Source: Planctomycetota bacterium
GTDB lineage: Bacteria; Planctomycetota; Phycisphaerae; UBA1845; UTPLA1
Direction: 5' to 3'
NCBI GenBank assembly: GCA_015654675.1
Contig: JAATGM010000011.1
Coordinates: forward strand, 62,001-126,000
Length of the DNA stretch: 64,000 nt
How positions within the stretch are numbered: position 1 is the first letter of the stretch; each line of letters starts with the position of its first letter. This document shows positions 44,219-53,969 of this stretch, in pieces. Both the position numbers and the translations under genes were made by a program. The notes below the pieces were generated by a model. That model made no database searches and had not been told where the DNA came from. It was given only the letters and a program-made list of their open reading frames with translations.

Positions 44219-45724
44219 ATGTCGGTCGATGCGAAAAACTTACCGCGGTTGATTCCTACGGGGGAGGCGACGGCTATTTTGCCGGTGGGTGGTGGGAAGA
44301 AGAAGCCCATTACCGTCATCGGGACCGAGCGGATTCGGGCTACTTTTGATGCGGCTTGTTTGCAGCAGGCGATCAATACTCGGATGGCGCCGGGCGTGGC
44401 CGAGGTGGTTTTGAACCCGGACGCGCACATCGGGTATGGGGCGCCGATCGGGTGCGTGATGGCTTCGGATTCGCATATTTATCCGGGGCCGGTGGGGGTG
44501 GATATCAAGTGTTCGATGAGTTTGCTGCAGCTTGATGCGCCGGCTTCGGCGATCGAGGGGCGCGAGACGCGGCGGGCGATTATTGACGCGATTTTGAAGC
44601 GCGTGCCGACCGGAGCGGGGCAGGGGCAGCGGAACGCGCCGAAGTCGCGGCGGGTGGATGAGGGGCTGGGACGCGAGCTGGTGGTGCATGGGGCGTCGAC
44701 GGATGTTTGCGAGATGCTGGGGATTCCGGGGCATTGGGCGGGGCGGTGCGAGGATTCCGCGCATCGCGGGCATGATGACACGGCGGACGCGCTGGGGGCG
44801 CGGCTGGAGCGGCTGATCGCGGCGGGTGAGTTTCGGAAGTTTGGGGACAAGATCAGCCAGTTGGGGTCGTATGGCGGGGGGAACCACTTCGGGGAGTGCG
44901 AGGTGGTGCACGTCGTGGAAACCGAGCGGGCGCGGAAGACGGCGGACGTGTTCGGGTTGAAGGATGGGTGCGTCGCGTTTTTGTCGCACTGCGGGTCGCG
45001 CGGGTTTGGGCATCATCTGGCGATGGGGCAGTTCAAGGCGCTGCAGGGCAAGTTTGACGAGTGGGGGATTCCTTATCCGGGGCAGGATCGGGAGCTCTGT
45101 TATGCGCCGCTGGGGACGCCGGAGGCGGATGCCTATTTGGATGACATGTCGCTGGGGGCGAACTTTGCGACGGTGAACCATCTGCTGATTAACTCGCTGG
45201 TGCTGGAGGCGTTTGCGGAGGTTTTGCCGGGGGTTCGCGGGGAGCTGGTGTACTTCATCAGTCACAATATTGCGCGGAAGGAGATTGTGCAGGGGCGCGA
45301 GATGTGGGTCATGCGAAAGGGGGCTACGCGGGCTTTTCCGGCCAGTCATCATGGGTTGCGTGGGACGCCCTTTGCTGACACGGGGAATCCGATTTTGCTG
45401 CCGGGCGATCCGCAGCGCGGGTCGGCGGTGATGGTGGCGGAGCCAACGGCGTCGTTGAGTTGCTACAGCGTAAACCATGGGGCGGGGCGGATGATGGGGC
45501 GGCGGCATGCGATGCGGACGCTCGACCAAGGCGAGGTGAACCGGTCGTTTGCGGAGAAGGATATTCTTACGAATTGCCGGGACTATCCGCGAGACGAGTC
45601 GCCCGAGGCGTACAAGGATTTCAACGAAGTGTTGCGGTCAGTGATAGTGGCGGGGCTAGCGAGCGAGGTGGCTCGGCTGCGGGCGCGGTTTGTGATCAAG
45701 GATTCGAGCGAGGCGGATGATTGA
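44219..45724 (+). CDS. rtcB: RNA-splicing ligase RtcB family
   Basis: GTP- and Mn-dependent RNA ligase that joins 2',3'-cyclic-phosphate or 3'-phosphate ends to 5'-OH ends. The 501 residues contain NPDAHIGYGAPIGCV, the metal-site GVDIKCSM, GGGNHFGECEVV, HCGSRGFGHH, ISHNIARKE and the guanylylation-region GLRGTPFADTGNP. It is some 90 residues longer than E. coli RtcB. No RtcA or RtcR gene is next to it. The ATG has a G run directly before it. Confidence 0.92.
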   Translation: MSVDAKNLPRLIPTGEATAILPVGGGKKKPITVIGTERIRATFDAACLQQAINTRMAPGVAEVVLNPDAHIGYGAPIGCVMASDSHIYPGPVGVDIKCSMSLLQLDAPASAIEGRETRRAIIDAILKRVPTGAGQGQRNAPKSRRVDEGLGRELVVHGASTDVCEMLGIPGHWAGRCEDSAHRGHDDTADALGARLERLIAAGEFRKFGDKISQLGSYGGGNHFGECEVVHVVETERARKTADVFGLKDGCVAFLSHCGSRGFGHHLAMGQFKALQGKFDEWGIPYPGQDRELCYAPLGTPEADAYLDDMSLGANFATVNHLLINSLVLEAFAEVLPGVRGELVYFISHNIARKEIVQGREMWVMRKGATRAFPASHHGLRGTPFADTGNPILLPGDPQRGSAVMVAEPTASLSCYSVNHGAGRMMGRRHAMRTLDQGEVNRSFAEKDILTNCRDYPRDESPEAYKDFNEVLRSVIVAGLASEVARLRARFVIKDSSEADD

Positions 45725-45776
45725 TCGAGAATCAATAAGGTTCGCATCAGGACACGCACAGATTTTCTATCGTGAC

Positions 45777-46361
45777 TTACGGTGCGGCGTCAAATTGGGT
45801 AGTGGGAAATAAATCCGGATGATAGCGCGGTGGACCTCCCTTGTTCGGCCAGTCGGTGATGTTTGAAGTGATCCAATCCGCGCGCTCGTGCGTATCGAAG
45901 AAGACATCGGCGACTGGATCGATGAGGCTAACGAAATCGGCTTGCTTGCGAATGTAGTACGTCCAATGTGACCCAGTCCAGTGTGGAATAAGGGTATAAT
46001 CCTCGTAATCAACCGTGCTGAAGTCAGGCTCACCGATGATCGATTCGACCTGCACTTTGGTCATCCCGAGTTCGAGCTTCGGATAGCCCGAGCGAATCCG
46101 CTCCTTCCTCTCTGGCGATGACGCGTACGGGAACGGCTTCACCGAGTTTTCCCACGCCTCATAACTCCTTCGGCCGTCTTCGTGTGACGCGAAGCCCCAT
46201 TCACTACGGGCGGAGCAGCTCGCAAGCAGAACCAGAGTGCATGCCCGGGCGAGACACGCTGCGGGGTGAGCAGGTCGAACGTGCGGCCGGGTTGAGCAAT
46301 TCTGATCCACGGTTCGCCCACCTAGACGCTCAGCGTGGATTAATCCGACGACGGAGCGCAA
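45777..46361 (-). CDS. putative lipoprotein with BamE/SmpA-like domain
   Basis: Up to 194 residues. Residues about 35-50 resemble a lipoprotein signal (ACTLVLLASC), and the middle contains LELGMTKVQVESIIGEPDFS, the characteristic turn of SmpA/BamE-like small outer-membrane proteins. A Trp/Tyr-rich end follows. The start is unsure because the frame is open for about 40 residues before a plausible signal peptide and no ribosome binding site decides it. Function in this organism is unknown. Confidence 0.6.
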   Translation of the reverse strand: MRSVVGLIHAERLGGRTVDQNCSTRPHVRPAHPAACLARACTLVLLASCSARSEWGFASHEDGRRSYEAWENSVKPFPYASSPERKERIRSGYPKLELGMTKVQVESIIGEPDFSTVDYEDYTLIPHWTGSHWTYYIRKQADFVSLIDPVADVFFDTHERADWITSNITDWPNKGGPPRYHPDLFPTTQFDAAP

Positions 46362-46370
46362 GAAGCGATA

Positions 46371-48692
46371 CTAAGGGCAGGGTGCTCCGGTTGTCAGGCG
46401 GTTGACGAAGGCAGTTACGTCCTGGGCGCCCAGTGGGGGGCCGTTTAGCAGCATGTCGGCGCAGCGCGTGAAGTTGCCGGTGTAGGCGGCGACGAAGGCC
46501 TGGATGTCGCCGCCATCAAGCTTGCTGTCGCCGTTCATGTCGCCCTGACAGGTGGGGCATTCGCATTCATCGGGGGTGCCGTTGGCGTTGAGGTCGGCAC
46601 TGGTCGGCGGCCGGGTCGTGGTTTGAACAATTAGTGTCCAATTGTGGAGGACGCCGGAGTCGGCGCCGATGGTGTCAACGATATGGACGGTCCAGCCGCC
46701 GGCGGCGTTGGCGCCATTGAAGGCGGAGAGCAGCTGGGTTGGCTTATAGCTTCCAGTGAACGGGGCCAAGCCGGATGCGATGGGCGTTGTTGCCTGATCG
46801 TCCAGCGTGGTATTCAGGAAGTCGTGGCCTGCGCCCCCGACATGATTGGCAAGGATGACGGTCGTCGAGCCGTGGACGAGCGAGATCGCGATATCGCTGT
46901 CGTAGGTGTGCGAGATGTTGAGCTTGACGTTGACGTCCTCGATGTTGCCGGAGTCGGTGACTGAAATTGTGTGAGAGATGCCGGTGGGATTGGCGTCTGG
47001 GATGGGGATTTCGACCGCGCCGGAAGCGAGGGTTTGCACGCCGCCGCTGATGCCGGTGACGTCGCAATTGTCAGGAATCGAGTTGGCGTTGCAATCGCGC
47101 TGCGCGCCCGATGCGATTTCGCAGACGTCAATCACGCCGTTTCGGTCGCAGTCGTTCTGGCAGATGTCGGGTTGCAGGTTGTGGTCGCAATCGGCCATTG
47201 CACCGATCGGCGGAACGTCGCAGGGATCGGCGATGTCGTTGGCGTTGCAGTCGGGCTCGCAGCTATCCGGGATACCGTTGGCGTCGCAGTCGTGGCCGAC
47301 GGCGTCGCAGATGTCGGGAATGTGGTTGTCGTTGCAGTCGGTGGCGAGCTGGCACTCATCAGGAATGCCGTTTGCGTCGCAGTCGTTGTTAGTCAGCTCG
47401 CACTCGTCGGGGAACTGATTTGCGTTGCAGTCGGCGCTATGCCCGGAAGCGACATCCTGATTATCCGGGATGCCGTTGTTGTTACAGTCGGCGGCGGCAG
47501 GGGCGCGGACCTGACCGAACACGATTGATCCGACGCCGGGCTTGAAGAGGCCGATCGACGCGAGACTTCCGACAGGCGCTGCGTCGGCATCAAAGCGGAA
47601 GTTATAGAGGGTGCCCCAGCGGATCGCGTTGGCGTTTGGATTGGCGGTGTAGGGCTGAGTGGACCAGGTGATCGCGGTGGCGGCGACGACGGGGGTCCAG
47701 TCGGTGAGTGCGTAGGGCTCGCCGGTGTGGGAGTCGACGTCGTGGAATCCGATGTTGGTGACCGTGGTGCCGGGTGGGATGGGAATGCTGAAGGAGCCGG
47801 CACACCGATCTGAGTTCAGATTCTGGACCGCGTATTCGTAATGCCAGATTCCGCCGCCGAGTGAAGTCGCCTTGGAGGCAACCCAGATGCGGCCGTCGTT
47901 CGGGATGTCGGTCGCATAGAGGAGGACGTCGGGGTCGGGGGTGTTAATGCCGAGGCCGTGGTCCTTCCATGCCATGATGGCCGGCTTGGTGCGTTCGGTG
48001 GAAGCGGTGAGGGAGATATTGAACTGATTGGTCGGATTTTCGGTGAGCGTGCAGCGACGATACGAGGCGTTGTTGTTCTTGTTTCCGGCCGCGGCGTCGT
48101 CATGGGCGACGTACTGGCATTCGCCGAAGTAGATCGCGCCGGGATTGAGCGAGGGCTTGAGATCGGCATCGTGAACCTGGAGCCGCTTATCGATCGTGAC
48201 GGCTGCCGCTTGCCCGCCAAAAGGGTAGGGAAAAGTGCCGGTGGCGGCGTTTACTTCGGAACGGGGACCGAGTTCGCCCTGGTCGCCATTGAGTCCCGCA
48301 CCGTATGGGTCGGAGCAGCCGACGCCGAGGACGGAACCGCCGTGACCGTTGCAGGATCCGCAAAGACTCTCGGTCAGGGCGGTGAAGCCATGCTTAAGCC
48401 ATGACTGGCCGATTTGCTCGAAACGGCCGGCCTTGAGGCGATACATGTTTTGGGCGATGACCGGGTGCTCATTCGTGCCGGCGATCCAGAGTACATCGGC
48501 GGTGCCAATGTTGCAGGAGTCGGTTCCGATGGAGTAGGCGGTGATGCCGAGGGTGGCGTCGCGGCCCCAGCGGTTGATGCCGTTGAGATCGCCGGTGATG
48601 ACGTCGGGACCGGTGGCAAGGGCGGTTGAGCCGGCGGCAAGCAGGATTGAAACGGCTGCGAATAAACGGCTAGACAACAATAGCGACGACAT
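46371..48692 (-). CDS. secreted multidomain protein: Ca-binding repeats, P-domain, dockerin-like end
   Basis: 773 residues with a signal peptide (SRLFAAVSILLAAGSTALATG) and an N-terminal beta domain of about 330 residues. Then come repeats of DCNANGIPDxC type (thrombospondin type-3-like, calcium-binding, about eight copies), a proprotein-convertase P-domain (HTISVTDSGNIEDVNVKLNI...GWTVHIVD), and a Cys-framed linker. A dockerin-like half (CQGDMNGDSKLDGGDIQAFV, then CADMLLNGPPLGAQDVTAFV) closes it. The ATG at 48692 has GGAG upstream. Such repeat arrays are common in planctomycetes; the role is presumably surface or extracellular. Confidence 0.82.
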   Translation of the reverse strand: MSSLLLSSRLFAAVSILLAAGSTALATGPDVITGDLNGINRWGRDATLGITAYSIGTDSCNIGTADVLWIAGTNEHPVIAQNMYRLKAGRFEQIGQSWLKHGFTALTESLCGSCNGHGGSVLGVGCSDPYGAGLNGDQGELGPRSEVNAATGTFPYPFGGQAAAVTIDKRLQVHDADLKPSLNPGAIYFGECQYVAHDDAAAGNKNNNASYRRCTLTENPTNQFNISLTASTERTKPAIMAWKDHGLGINTPDPDVLLYATDIPNDGRIWVASKATSLGGGIWHYEYAVQNLNSDRCAGSFSIPIPPGTTVTNIGFHDVDSHTGEPYALTDWTPVVAATAITWSTQPYTANPNANAIRWGTLYNFRFDADAAPVGSLASIGLFKPGVGSIVFGQVRAPAAADCNNNGIPDNQDVASGHSADCNANQFPDECELTNNDCDANGIPDECQLATDCNDNHIPDICDAVGHDCDANGIPDSCEPDCNANDIADPCDVPPIGAMADCDHNLQPDICQNDCDRNGVIDVCEIASGAQRDCNANSIPDNCDVTGISGGVQTLASGAVEIPIPDANPTGISHTISVTDSGNIEDVNVKLNISHTYDSDIAISLVHGSTTVILANHVGGAGHDFLNTTLDDQATTPIASGLAPFTGSYKPTQLLSAFNGANAAGGWTVHIVDTIGADSGVLHNWTLIVQTTTRPPTSADLNANGTPDECECPTCQGDMNGDSKLDGGDIQAFVAAYTGNFTRCADMLLNGPPLGAQDVTAFVNRLTTGAPCP

Positions 48693-48912
48693 ACCTGGAA
48701 ATCTCCGGCGTTTAGTAAGCTCGCGATATTCGGACTGCGACACCAAGCCCGCGGGGCAGTTGACTAATTGGACGTGATCATTTTATCGCACGATCGTGCA
48801 AAAGATGTAAAACGCGATGAGAGATTTCTATGGATTATTGCGAAGTGCGACGTAGTTGTGCGTCAGTGCACGCATGATTCTGGTTCTTATTGAATTGAGT
48901 GGGATTCGGTCC

Positions 48913-50937
48913 CTAGGAGGGCGGCGCCGCGGCGGGGGCCATCAGGCGCTCGGCGGCGATGCGGTGTTCGGCGGCGCGATCGGCGCGGCCAAGCTGGCGG
49001 AAAATTGTGGCGAGATAGCGATGGGCGTCGAGAAGGGCGGGATTCATGGTGACGGCGAGTTCGAGGGGGCCGATCGCACGTTCAAATTCCTTCATCTGGG
49101 TGAGGGCGATGCCGAGGTGCATATGCGCCAGGGGAAAGTGATGGAGGATGCCGACGGCGGATAGCGCGGCGTCGGCGGCTTCTTCAGAGCGCTTTTGAGC
49201 GAGCAGGGACTGCGCCAAACCATCCAATGCTTCGTGGTGATGATTGTCAATTTCGAGTACGCGGCGGAAGGATTCCTCGGCCTCGTTCCAGCGGCGGAGG
49301 TGCAAGAGGGCGCCGCCGAGCATGAGATGGGGGCGAAAATCGCGAGGCCGGCGCGCGGCGGCTTGCTGGAGCATTTCAATTCCGGCGTCGGTTCGACCGG
49401 TGTTGAAGCGAGCTGCCGCAAGAAGCAAGTCGGCATCGGGGGCATTCGGAGTCGATTGAAGCAGCTTTTCGAGGATTGACGTGGCGAGTTCGGAGCGACC
49501 GAGGAGATGCTCGCAGTGAGCTACGGCGACTGCGAATCGCGGAGCTTCCGGCTCCGAGGCGTAGAGCGGCTCGAGCAATTTAAGCGCATCGGCGGGGCGG
49601 CCGGCGTCGAGGTAACTGGCGGCGAGGTTGTAGTTGGATTCCTTGACGGCGCGGTCAAAGTTCTTCTGAGCATCGTCACTGAGCGGCTCGATGTAGCCGA
49701 GCTCGACCAGTTGGGCGATTGATTGAGCGATATCGAAACCGGCCTGGTGGGTGTCCGGAGGATGCCGGCCAGCATCTCCTTCACGTTCGTCCCAGCTCTC
49801 GATTCTTTCTATTTGCGCGGGGACGTCGAATGCCTGGGCGAGGACCTTTCCGTCCATGTCTTTGCCGACAGGGAGGCCGAGTATGGTGAGAATGGTGGGG
49901 GTGACGTCGAGAAGCGTTGCGCCGTAGATGCGTTCGTCTTTGCGAAGATTGGGACCGGCCATGCAGATGACGCCGAGGGGGCGATGCCAGGCGGCGTCGA
50001 GGGCGGCCTCGGCGGCGGGATCGTCATGATTTTCGGGTGCGATAATGGGGCGCAAGTGATCTGAGTGAAAGCCATGGTCGGAAAGGAGGACAATGGCGGT
50101 ATCCGGTCCGGCGAGTTCCAGCACGCGGGCGAGCATCATGTCGTGGAAACGATAGATGCCGACGATGACGTCCTTGTAGAGCTCGAAATCGGCGTCGGAG
50201 ACGTTCAGCATTTTTGGCGGATGGTAGGGCATGAAGTGGTGCGAGCAGACGTCGATCGTATCGAAGTACGCGGCGACGAATTCCCAAGGTTCATTTTCGA
50301 GCGTGGCGGTCAGGACGGCTTGCACCGATGACGCCTTGGCGATTGATGCGGCCAGACGATCGGGGCGCGGATCTCGGCTGCGATCGATTTCTTCCAGGCG
50401 CGGAATGAATGGCAGCAAGTCGGTGATGGTGATTTCGCTGGGGTGGATTCGAAGCTGTCGGATCGGATCGCGGAGGCGCGGCGGATGAACGGCATCGGGG
50501 GGCATGGGCCAATCGGCGGAATCGGCCGGCGGCGCGACGGCAAATTGATTGGAGACGCAGACACCGCTCAGAGGCTCGGCTGGATGAGACGCGAAAAAGC
50601 CGATCGCACTGGCGTTCATGCCTGCCTGGTGGCACATGTTCCAGATCGCCTTGCATGTGCGGGACGTACTGGAGGCGGGGCGGATTCCGCGGCCGTCGGC
50701 GGTCGGCTCGACGAAGCCGCGAATGCCGTGTTTGAACGGGCGCTTACCGGTGACGATGGAAGTCCAGAGTATTGGAGAAAGAGGCGGTTGAAGCGTTGCG
50801 ATTCCGCCCACGCTCCCACGATCGATGAGAGCTGAAGTGGCGGGCATTAGCCCAGCATCGACGAGGGGCGAGATGATCTTCCAATCGGCGGCATCCCATC
50901 CGAGGAGGATAAGGCGATTTGTGAGCGGCTTGGACAT
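48913..50937 (-). CDS. alkaline-phosphatase-superfamily phosphodiesterase with TPR tail
   Basis: 674 residues. The N-terminal half belongs to the type I phosphodiesterase/nucleotide pyrophosphatase family: LLGWDAADWKIISPL metal site, SPILWTSIVTGKRP with the Thr nucleophile, FDTIDVCSHHF, and VLLSDHGFHSD. From about residue 430 onward there are roughly six TPR units (EAPRFAVAVAHCEHLLGR, FRPHLMLGGALLHLRRW). No signal peptide is visible, so it may act in the cytoplasm on a soluble phosphodiester. Starts just after the PEP-CTERM gene's terminator. Confidence 0.85.
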   Translation of the reverse strand: MSKPLTNRLILLGWDAADWKIISPLVDAGLMPATSALIDRGSVGGIATLQPPLSPILWTSIVTGKRPFKHGIRGFVEPTADGRGIRPASSTSRTCKAIWNMCHQAGMNASAIGFFASHPAEPLSGVCVSNQFAVAPPADSADWPMPPDAVHPPRLRDPIRQLRIHPSEITITDLLPFIPRLEEIDRSRDPRPDRLAASIAKASSVQAVLTATLENEPWEFVAAYFDTIDVCSHHFMPYHPPKMLNVSDADFELYKDVIVGIYRFHDMMLARVLELAGPDTAIVLLSDHGFHSDHLRPIIAPENHDDPAAEAALDAAWHRPLGVICMAGPNLRKDERIYGATLLDVTPTILTILGLPVGKDMDGKVLAQAFDVPAQIERIESWDEREGDAGRHPPDTHQAGFDIAQSIAQLVELGYIEPLSDDAQKNFDRAVKESNYNLAASYLDAGRPADALKLLEPLYASEPEAPRFAVAVAHCEHLLGRSELATSILEKLLQSTPNAPDADLLLAAARFNTGRTDAGIEMLQQAAARRPRDFRPHLMLGGALLHLRRWNEAEESFRRVLEIDNHHHEALDGLAQSLLAQKRSEEAADAALSAVGILHHFPLAHMHLGIALTQMKEFERAIGPLELAVTMNPALLDAHRYLATIFRQLGRADRAAEHRIAAERLMAPAAAPPS

Positions 50938-50968
50938 GGGTGGAGCTTAACGTGATGTGAAAAAAGAA

Positions 50969-50999
50969 CGAAGGCCGCGATTTTGGGTCGCGGCCTTCG
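50969..50999 (-). terminator. intrinsic terminator after PEP-CTERM gene
   Basis: Twelve-base perfect stem (CGAAGGCCGCGA/TCGCGGCCTTCG) with a seven-base loop, followed on the minus strand by TTCTTTTTT. It ends the gene finishing at 51025. Confidence 0.9.
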
Positions 51000-51024
51000 T
51001 GAGGTTACTGCGATGCCGTGCGTC

Positions 51025-51693
51025 TCAGGCGACGCGTCGGCGGCGAACGAGTCCGGCTGCACCCAACGCGAGAAGTGCGATCGTCGTCGGTTCCGGAGTC
51101 TGGCCGGCGTTGATCGAGCCGCCGGTGTCATCGTAGGCCCAATCAATCAGCTTGCCGCCGGCATATGCGCCGCCGCTGAGAGGATTGACCTGCACTCGGC
51201 CCCAGCCGAAATAGGTATTGGTGTTGGCGTTATTGCGAAACTTGAAGCCAATCAGTCCCGTGAAATTGCCCGCATCCCACGGTGCTCCAGCGGTAAAGAT
51301 TCCGCGTGCAGCGGCATAGGTGCTGGCGGCGTTGATCGGTGTACCGGCAGTGAGACTGGCCAAGCCGCCGCCGCCGGTCGCCACGAATCGATTAGTGGCG
51401 GTGGGACTCGGATACCAATAGGTATGCAAACTGCTCGTGCCCCAGAGATTGGCGACGGGGCGCGTTGCGTTGGTGAATCCGGTCGACGTGTTGGATGTCG
51501 CGCCGGTTTCGATGTCGACGTAAACGCCGGCGACCGTCACCGGGATATTGACGCCGCCTGCTGGATTGAAGTAGACGATTGCGGCCTGCGTTTTGTCGGC
51601 GGCAGCGGCGGCTCCCGCAGCGGCCAGCGAAGCCCCAACCCAGCGTTTGTCAAACTTCGCCAATATGGATTGGCGAACCGATGTTGATGCCAT
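51025..51693 (-). CDS. PEP-CTERM sorting-domain protein
   Basis: 222 residues. The C-terminus has the exosortase sorting signal: the PEPTTIALLALGAAG motif followed by the basic RRRR tail. The mature part is a small beta-rich domain with Trp/Tyr turns (FGWGRVQVNPLSGG...KLIDWAYDD). The N-terminus has a cleavable, Ala-rich signal. The ATG at 51693 has GAGGGAGG close upstream and was preferred over the ATG at 51708. The cognate exosortase is not in this window. Probably exported and anchored, perhaps in exopolysaccharide. Confidence 0.85.
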   Translation of the reverse strand: MASTSVRQSILAKFDKRWVGASLAAAGAAAAADKTQAAIVYFNPAGGVNIPVTVAGVYVDIETGATSNTSTGFTNATRPVANLWGTSSLHTYWYPSPTATNRFVATGGGGLASLTAGTPINAASTYAAARGIFTAGAPWDAGNFTGLIGFKFRNNANTNTYFGWGRVQVNPLSGGAYAGGKLIDWAYDDTGGSINAGQTPEPTTIALLALGAAGLVRRRRVA

Positions 51694-51912
51694 AAATCCC
51701 TCCCTCACATGAAAAAAGAAACATTTCCCGAAACACCCAACTAACCTATTCAGGATAAGCTAAATCGGGTTTGAAGTTCAAGGGCCTTGCGGGGCAATCG
51801 CATGGATTTCATTTGCGTCACTTCCAAAATTGGGGATTGGTCAAAGTTATCAACCCGAATGGCAGATCGGATTTTGCCGGATAATGCAGATATAGGGGCT
51901 AGCAACTCGATT

Positions 51913-52977
51913 CTACGGCTCGGAAGCGGCACGCAGGAGATTGGGAACGTCCTCTGGCGCGATTGGATTAATGAATGTGTTTGAGCCGAGTTCGAAGCCG
52001 CCGGGGGCGGTGGACCGAGGGAAAACCTGTATGAACATCCGGAAATGGTCCTGGGCGCGGAGCGTTCGCGGACCGCTATGGATGACGAGGTTGTAGTCCG
52101 GATCTCCGCGACGGGACTGAAGCCGGTGCAGCAGGTCACGGAGGAGCGTCGCGAGAAGGCGGACCGGCTCGTCACCGAGCTCTCCGAAAAAGGGCACGGG
52201 TTCGCGAGGGACGATCCACATTTCGCACGGGGCCTGGGGGGCGAAGGGGCTGAGGGCGACGAACTCGTCATTGGCGGCGATGACGCGGCGGTTGAGTTCG
52301 AGCTCTTCTTCGAGGAGTACGTCGAAAAAGGCGCGACCGTTCTCCTTCGCGAATGATTCCTGGCGGAGGAGCATGTTGTTCGCGACGGGGGGGACGATTG
52401 CCGTCGCGAGAATCTGGAAGTGAGGGTGGTCGATGGTCGCGCCGGCGGCGCGGCCGTGATTCTTGAAGATGCTGATGTACTTCACGTCGCGGGCCTGGAT
52501 GAGCATGCGCGAGCGGTGGCGGAGCGTTTCGATGATGAGGGCGGCCTGGCGATCGCCCTGGGCGGCGAACGGGACGTCGTGTGCTGGGGAATCGACCACC
52601 ACTTCGTGCTGGCCGGTGGCGGGTTGATGCTCGCAGAGTTTTGAGTCGGTCTTGCCGAGTTGGACGATGGTGGGGTTCTTGGGGGCGAAGGCGATCGAGT
52701 CGGGAGTGGGGACTTCCTTCGCATCGAGCTTTGTCGCGGGGAACTTGTTGGGGAAGCAGCGGACGGTCCAACCGGGGGTGTCGGGCTGGCTGTGATCGAA
52801 GCGGTAGGCGAAGAGCTCGGGCGGGGTTTCGCGTTCGTTGCCGGGGCAGAAGGGGCAGGCATTGTCGAAGTTGGGAAGCGATTCGAGCGCTGCGCGCGCG
52901 GGTTGAGGTCGCTGGTCGCGCTCGGGGGCGATGATGACCCACTGGCCGGTGAGGGGATTTTGGCGGAAGTCAGGCAT
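51913..52977 (-). CDS. galT: galactose-1-phosphate uridylyltransferase
   Basis: Leloir-pathway enzyme exchanging UMP between UDP-glucose and galactose-1-phosphate. The 354 residues include an N-terminal zinc site (NACPFCPGNERETPPEL) and the catalytic HPHFQ motif (in the HPHxQ form) after NHGRAAGATIDHP. FDVLLEEELE and APCEMWIVPRE are also conserved. No other galactose gene is adjacent. Related nucleotidyltransferases share this fold, so galactose specificity is inferred. Confidence 0.9.
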   Translation of the reverse strand: MPDFRQNPLTGQWVIIAPERDQRPQPARAALESLPNFDNACPFCPGNERETPPELFAYRFDHSQPDTPGWTVRCFPNKFPATKLDAKEVPTPDSIAFAPKNPTIVQLGKTDSKLCEHQPATGQHEVVVDSPAHDVPFAAQGDRQAALIIETLRHRSRMLIQARDVKYISIFKNHGRAAGATIDHPHFQILATAIVPPVANNMLLRQESFAKENGRAFFDVLLEEELELNRRVIAANDEFVALSPFAPQAPCEMWIVPREPVPFFGELGDEPVRLLATLLRDLLHRLQSRRGDPDYNLVIHSGPRTLRAQDHFRMFIQVFPRSTAPGGFELGSNTFINPIAPEDVPNLLRAASEP

Positions 52978-53096
52978 TTGGTCGGCGGCTCCGTTGGTTT
53001 TCGTTGCGGCGATGATACGGTGGAGCGGGTGGGAGCGGCAAACGCGGCGTGTATAATCGCGGCTGCGGTGGATCGTCAGGATTGGAGAAGTGAGCG

Positions 53097-53963
53097 ATGG
53101 CCATTGAGTCGGTGCTAGTGATCGGGAGCGGGACGATGGGGCGGGGGATCGCGCAGGTTGCCGCGACGAGCGGGCTGAAGACGTATCTGTATGACGCGGC
53201 GGCGGGGCAATTGAAGGCGGCGGCGGGGGAGATTGAGAAGAGCGTCGCCAAGCTGGCGGAGAAGGGAAAGCTGACGGCAGAACAGGCGGCGAATGGGAAG
53301 AAGGGGCTGACGGTTTGCGAGTCGCTGGATGCCGTGGGCTGGGGGGATGTGGGGCTGGCGGTGGAGGCGATTTTTGAGAACTTCGAGGCGAAGACGGGAC
53401 TCTATAAGCAACTTGGGGCGCGGCTGAAGAAGGACGCGATTCTGGCGTCGAATACTTCGAGCATCAGTATCACGAAGCTGGCGACGGCGACGGACCGGCC
53501 GGCGAAGTTCATTGGGATGCATTTTTTCAATCCCGTGCCGCTGATGGCGCTCGTGGAAGTGATTCGTGGGCTGGCGACGGATGACGCGACTTGCGAAACG
53601 ATCGAGGGGCTGGCGAAGCGGATGGGAAAGACGCCGCTGCGATGTAACGACATGGCGGGTTTCGTCAGCAATCGCGTGTTGATGCCGATGATTAATGAGG
53701 CGTGCTTCGCGCTGATGGAGGGGGTCGCGAGCGAGAAGAATATCGATGAAATTATGAAGCTGGGGTGCAACTTTCCGATGGGGCCGCTGACGCTGGCGGA
53801 TTTCATCGGGCTGGACGTGTGCTTGAACATTATGGAGGTGTTGCAGCGGGAGCTTGGGGATCCGAAGTTTCGGCCTTGTCCGCTGCTGCGGAAGATGGTG
53901 GATGCGGGGCGGATGGGGCGGAAGAGCGGGCGCGGGTTTTACGATTACAGCCAGAAAGCGTGA
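53097..53963 (+). CDS. hbd: 3-hydroxybutyryl/hydroxyacyl-CoA dehydrogenase
   Basis: 288 residues, NAD-dependent oxidation of 3-hydroxyacyl-CoA. It has [42 protein letters not shown] and the helical end [15 protein letters not shown]...[13 protein letters not shown]. It is short, as for stand-alone Hbd, not a fused FadB. The crotonase gene starts 6 bases after its stop, so hydration and oxidation steps are made together. Whether for fatty-acid breakdown or butyrate-type metabolism is not shown. Confidence 0.92.
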   Translation: MAIESVLVIGSGTMGRGIAQVAATSGLKTYLYDAAAGQLKAAAGEIEKSVAKLAEKGKLTAEQAANGKKGLTVCESLDAVGWGDVGLAVEAIFENFEAKTGLYKQLGARLKKDAILASNTSSISITKLATATDRPAKFIGMHFFNPVPLMALVEVIRGLATDDATCETIEGLAKRMGKTPLRCNDMAGFVSNRVLMPMINEACFALMEGVASEKNIDEIMKLGCNFPMGPLTLADFIGLDVCLNIMEVLQRELGDPKFRPCPLLRKMVDAGRMGRKSGRGFYDYSQKA

Positions 53964-53969
53964 GGCCAC

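Noticed and set aside
44240-45529. 429-codon minus-strand frame opposite rtcB
   Set aside because: RtcB motifs lie on the plus strand; the minus product is low complexity.
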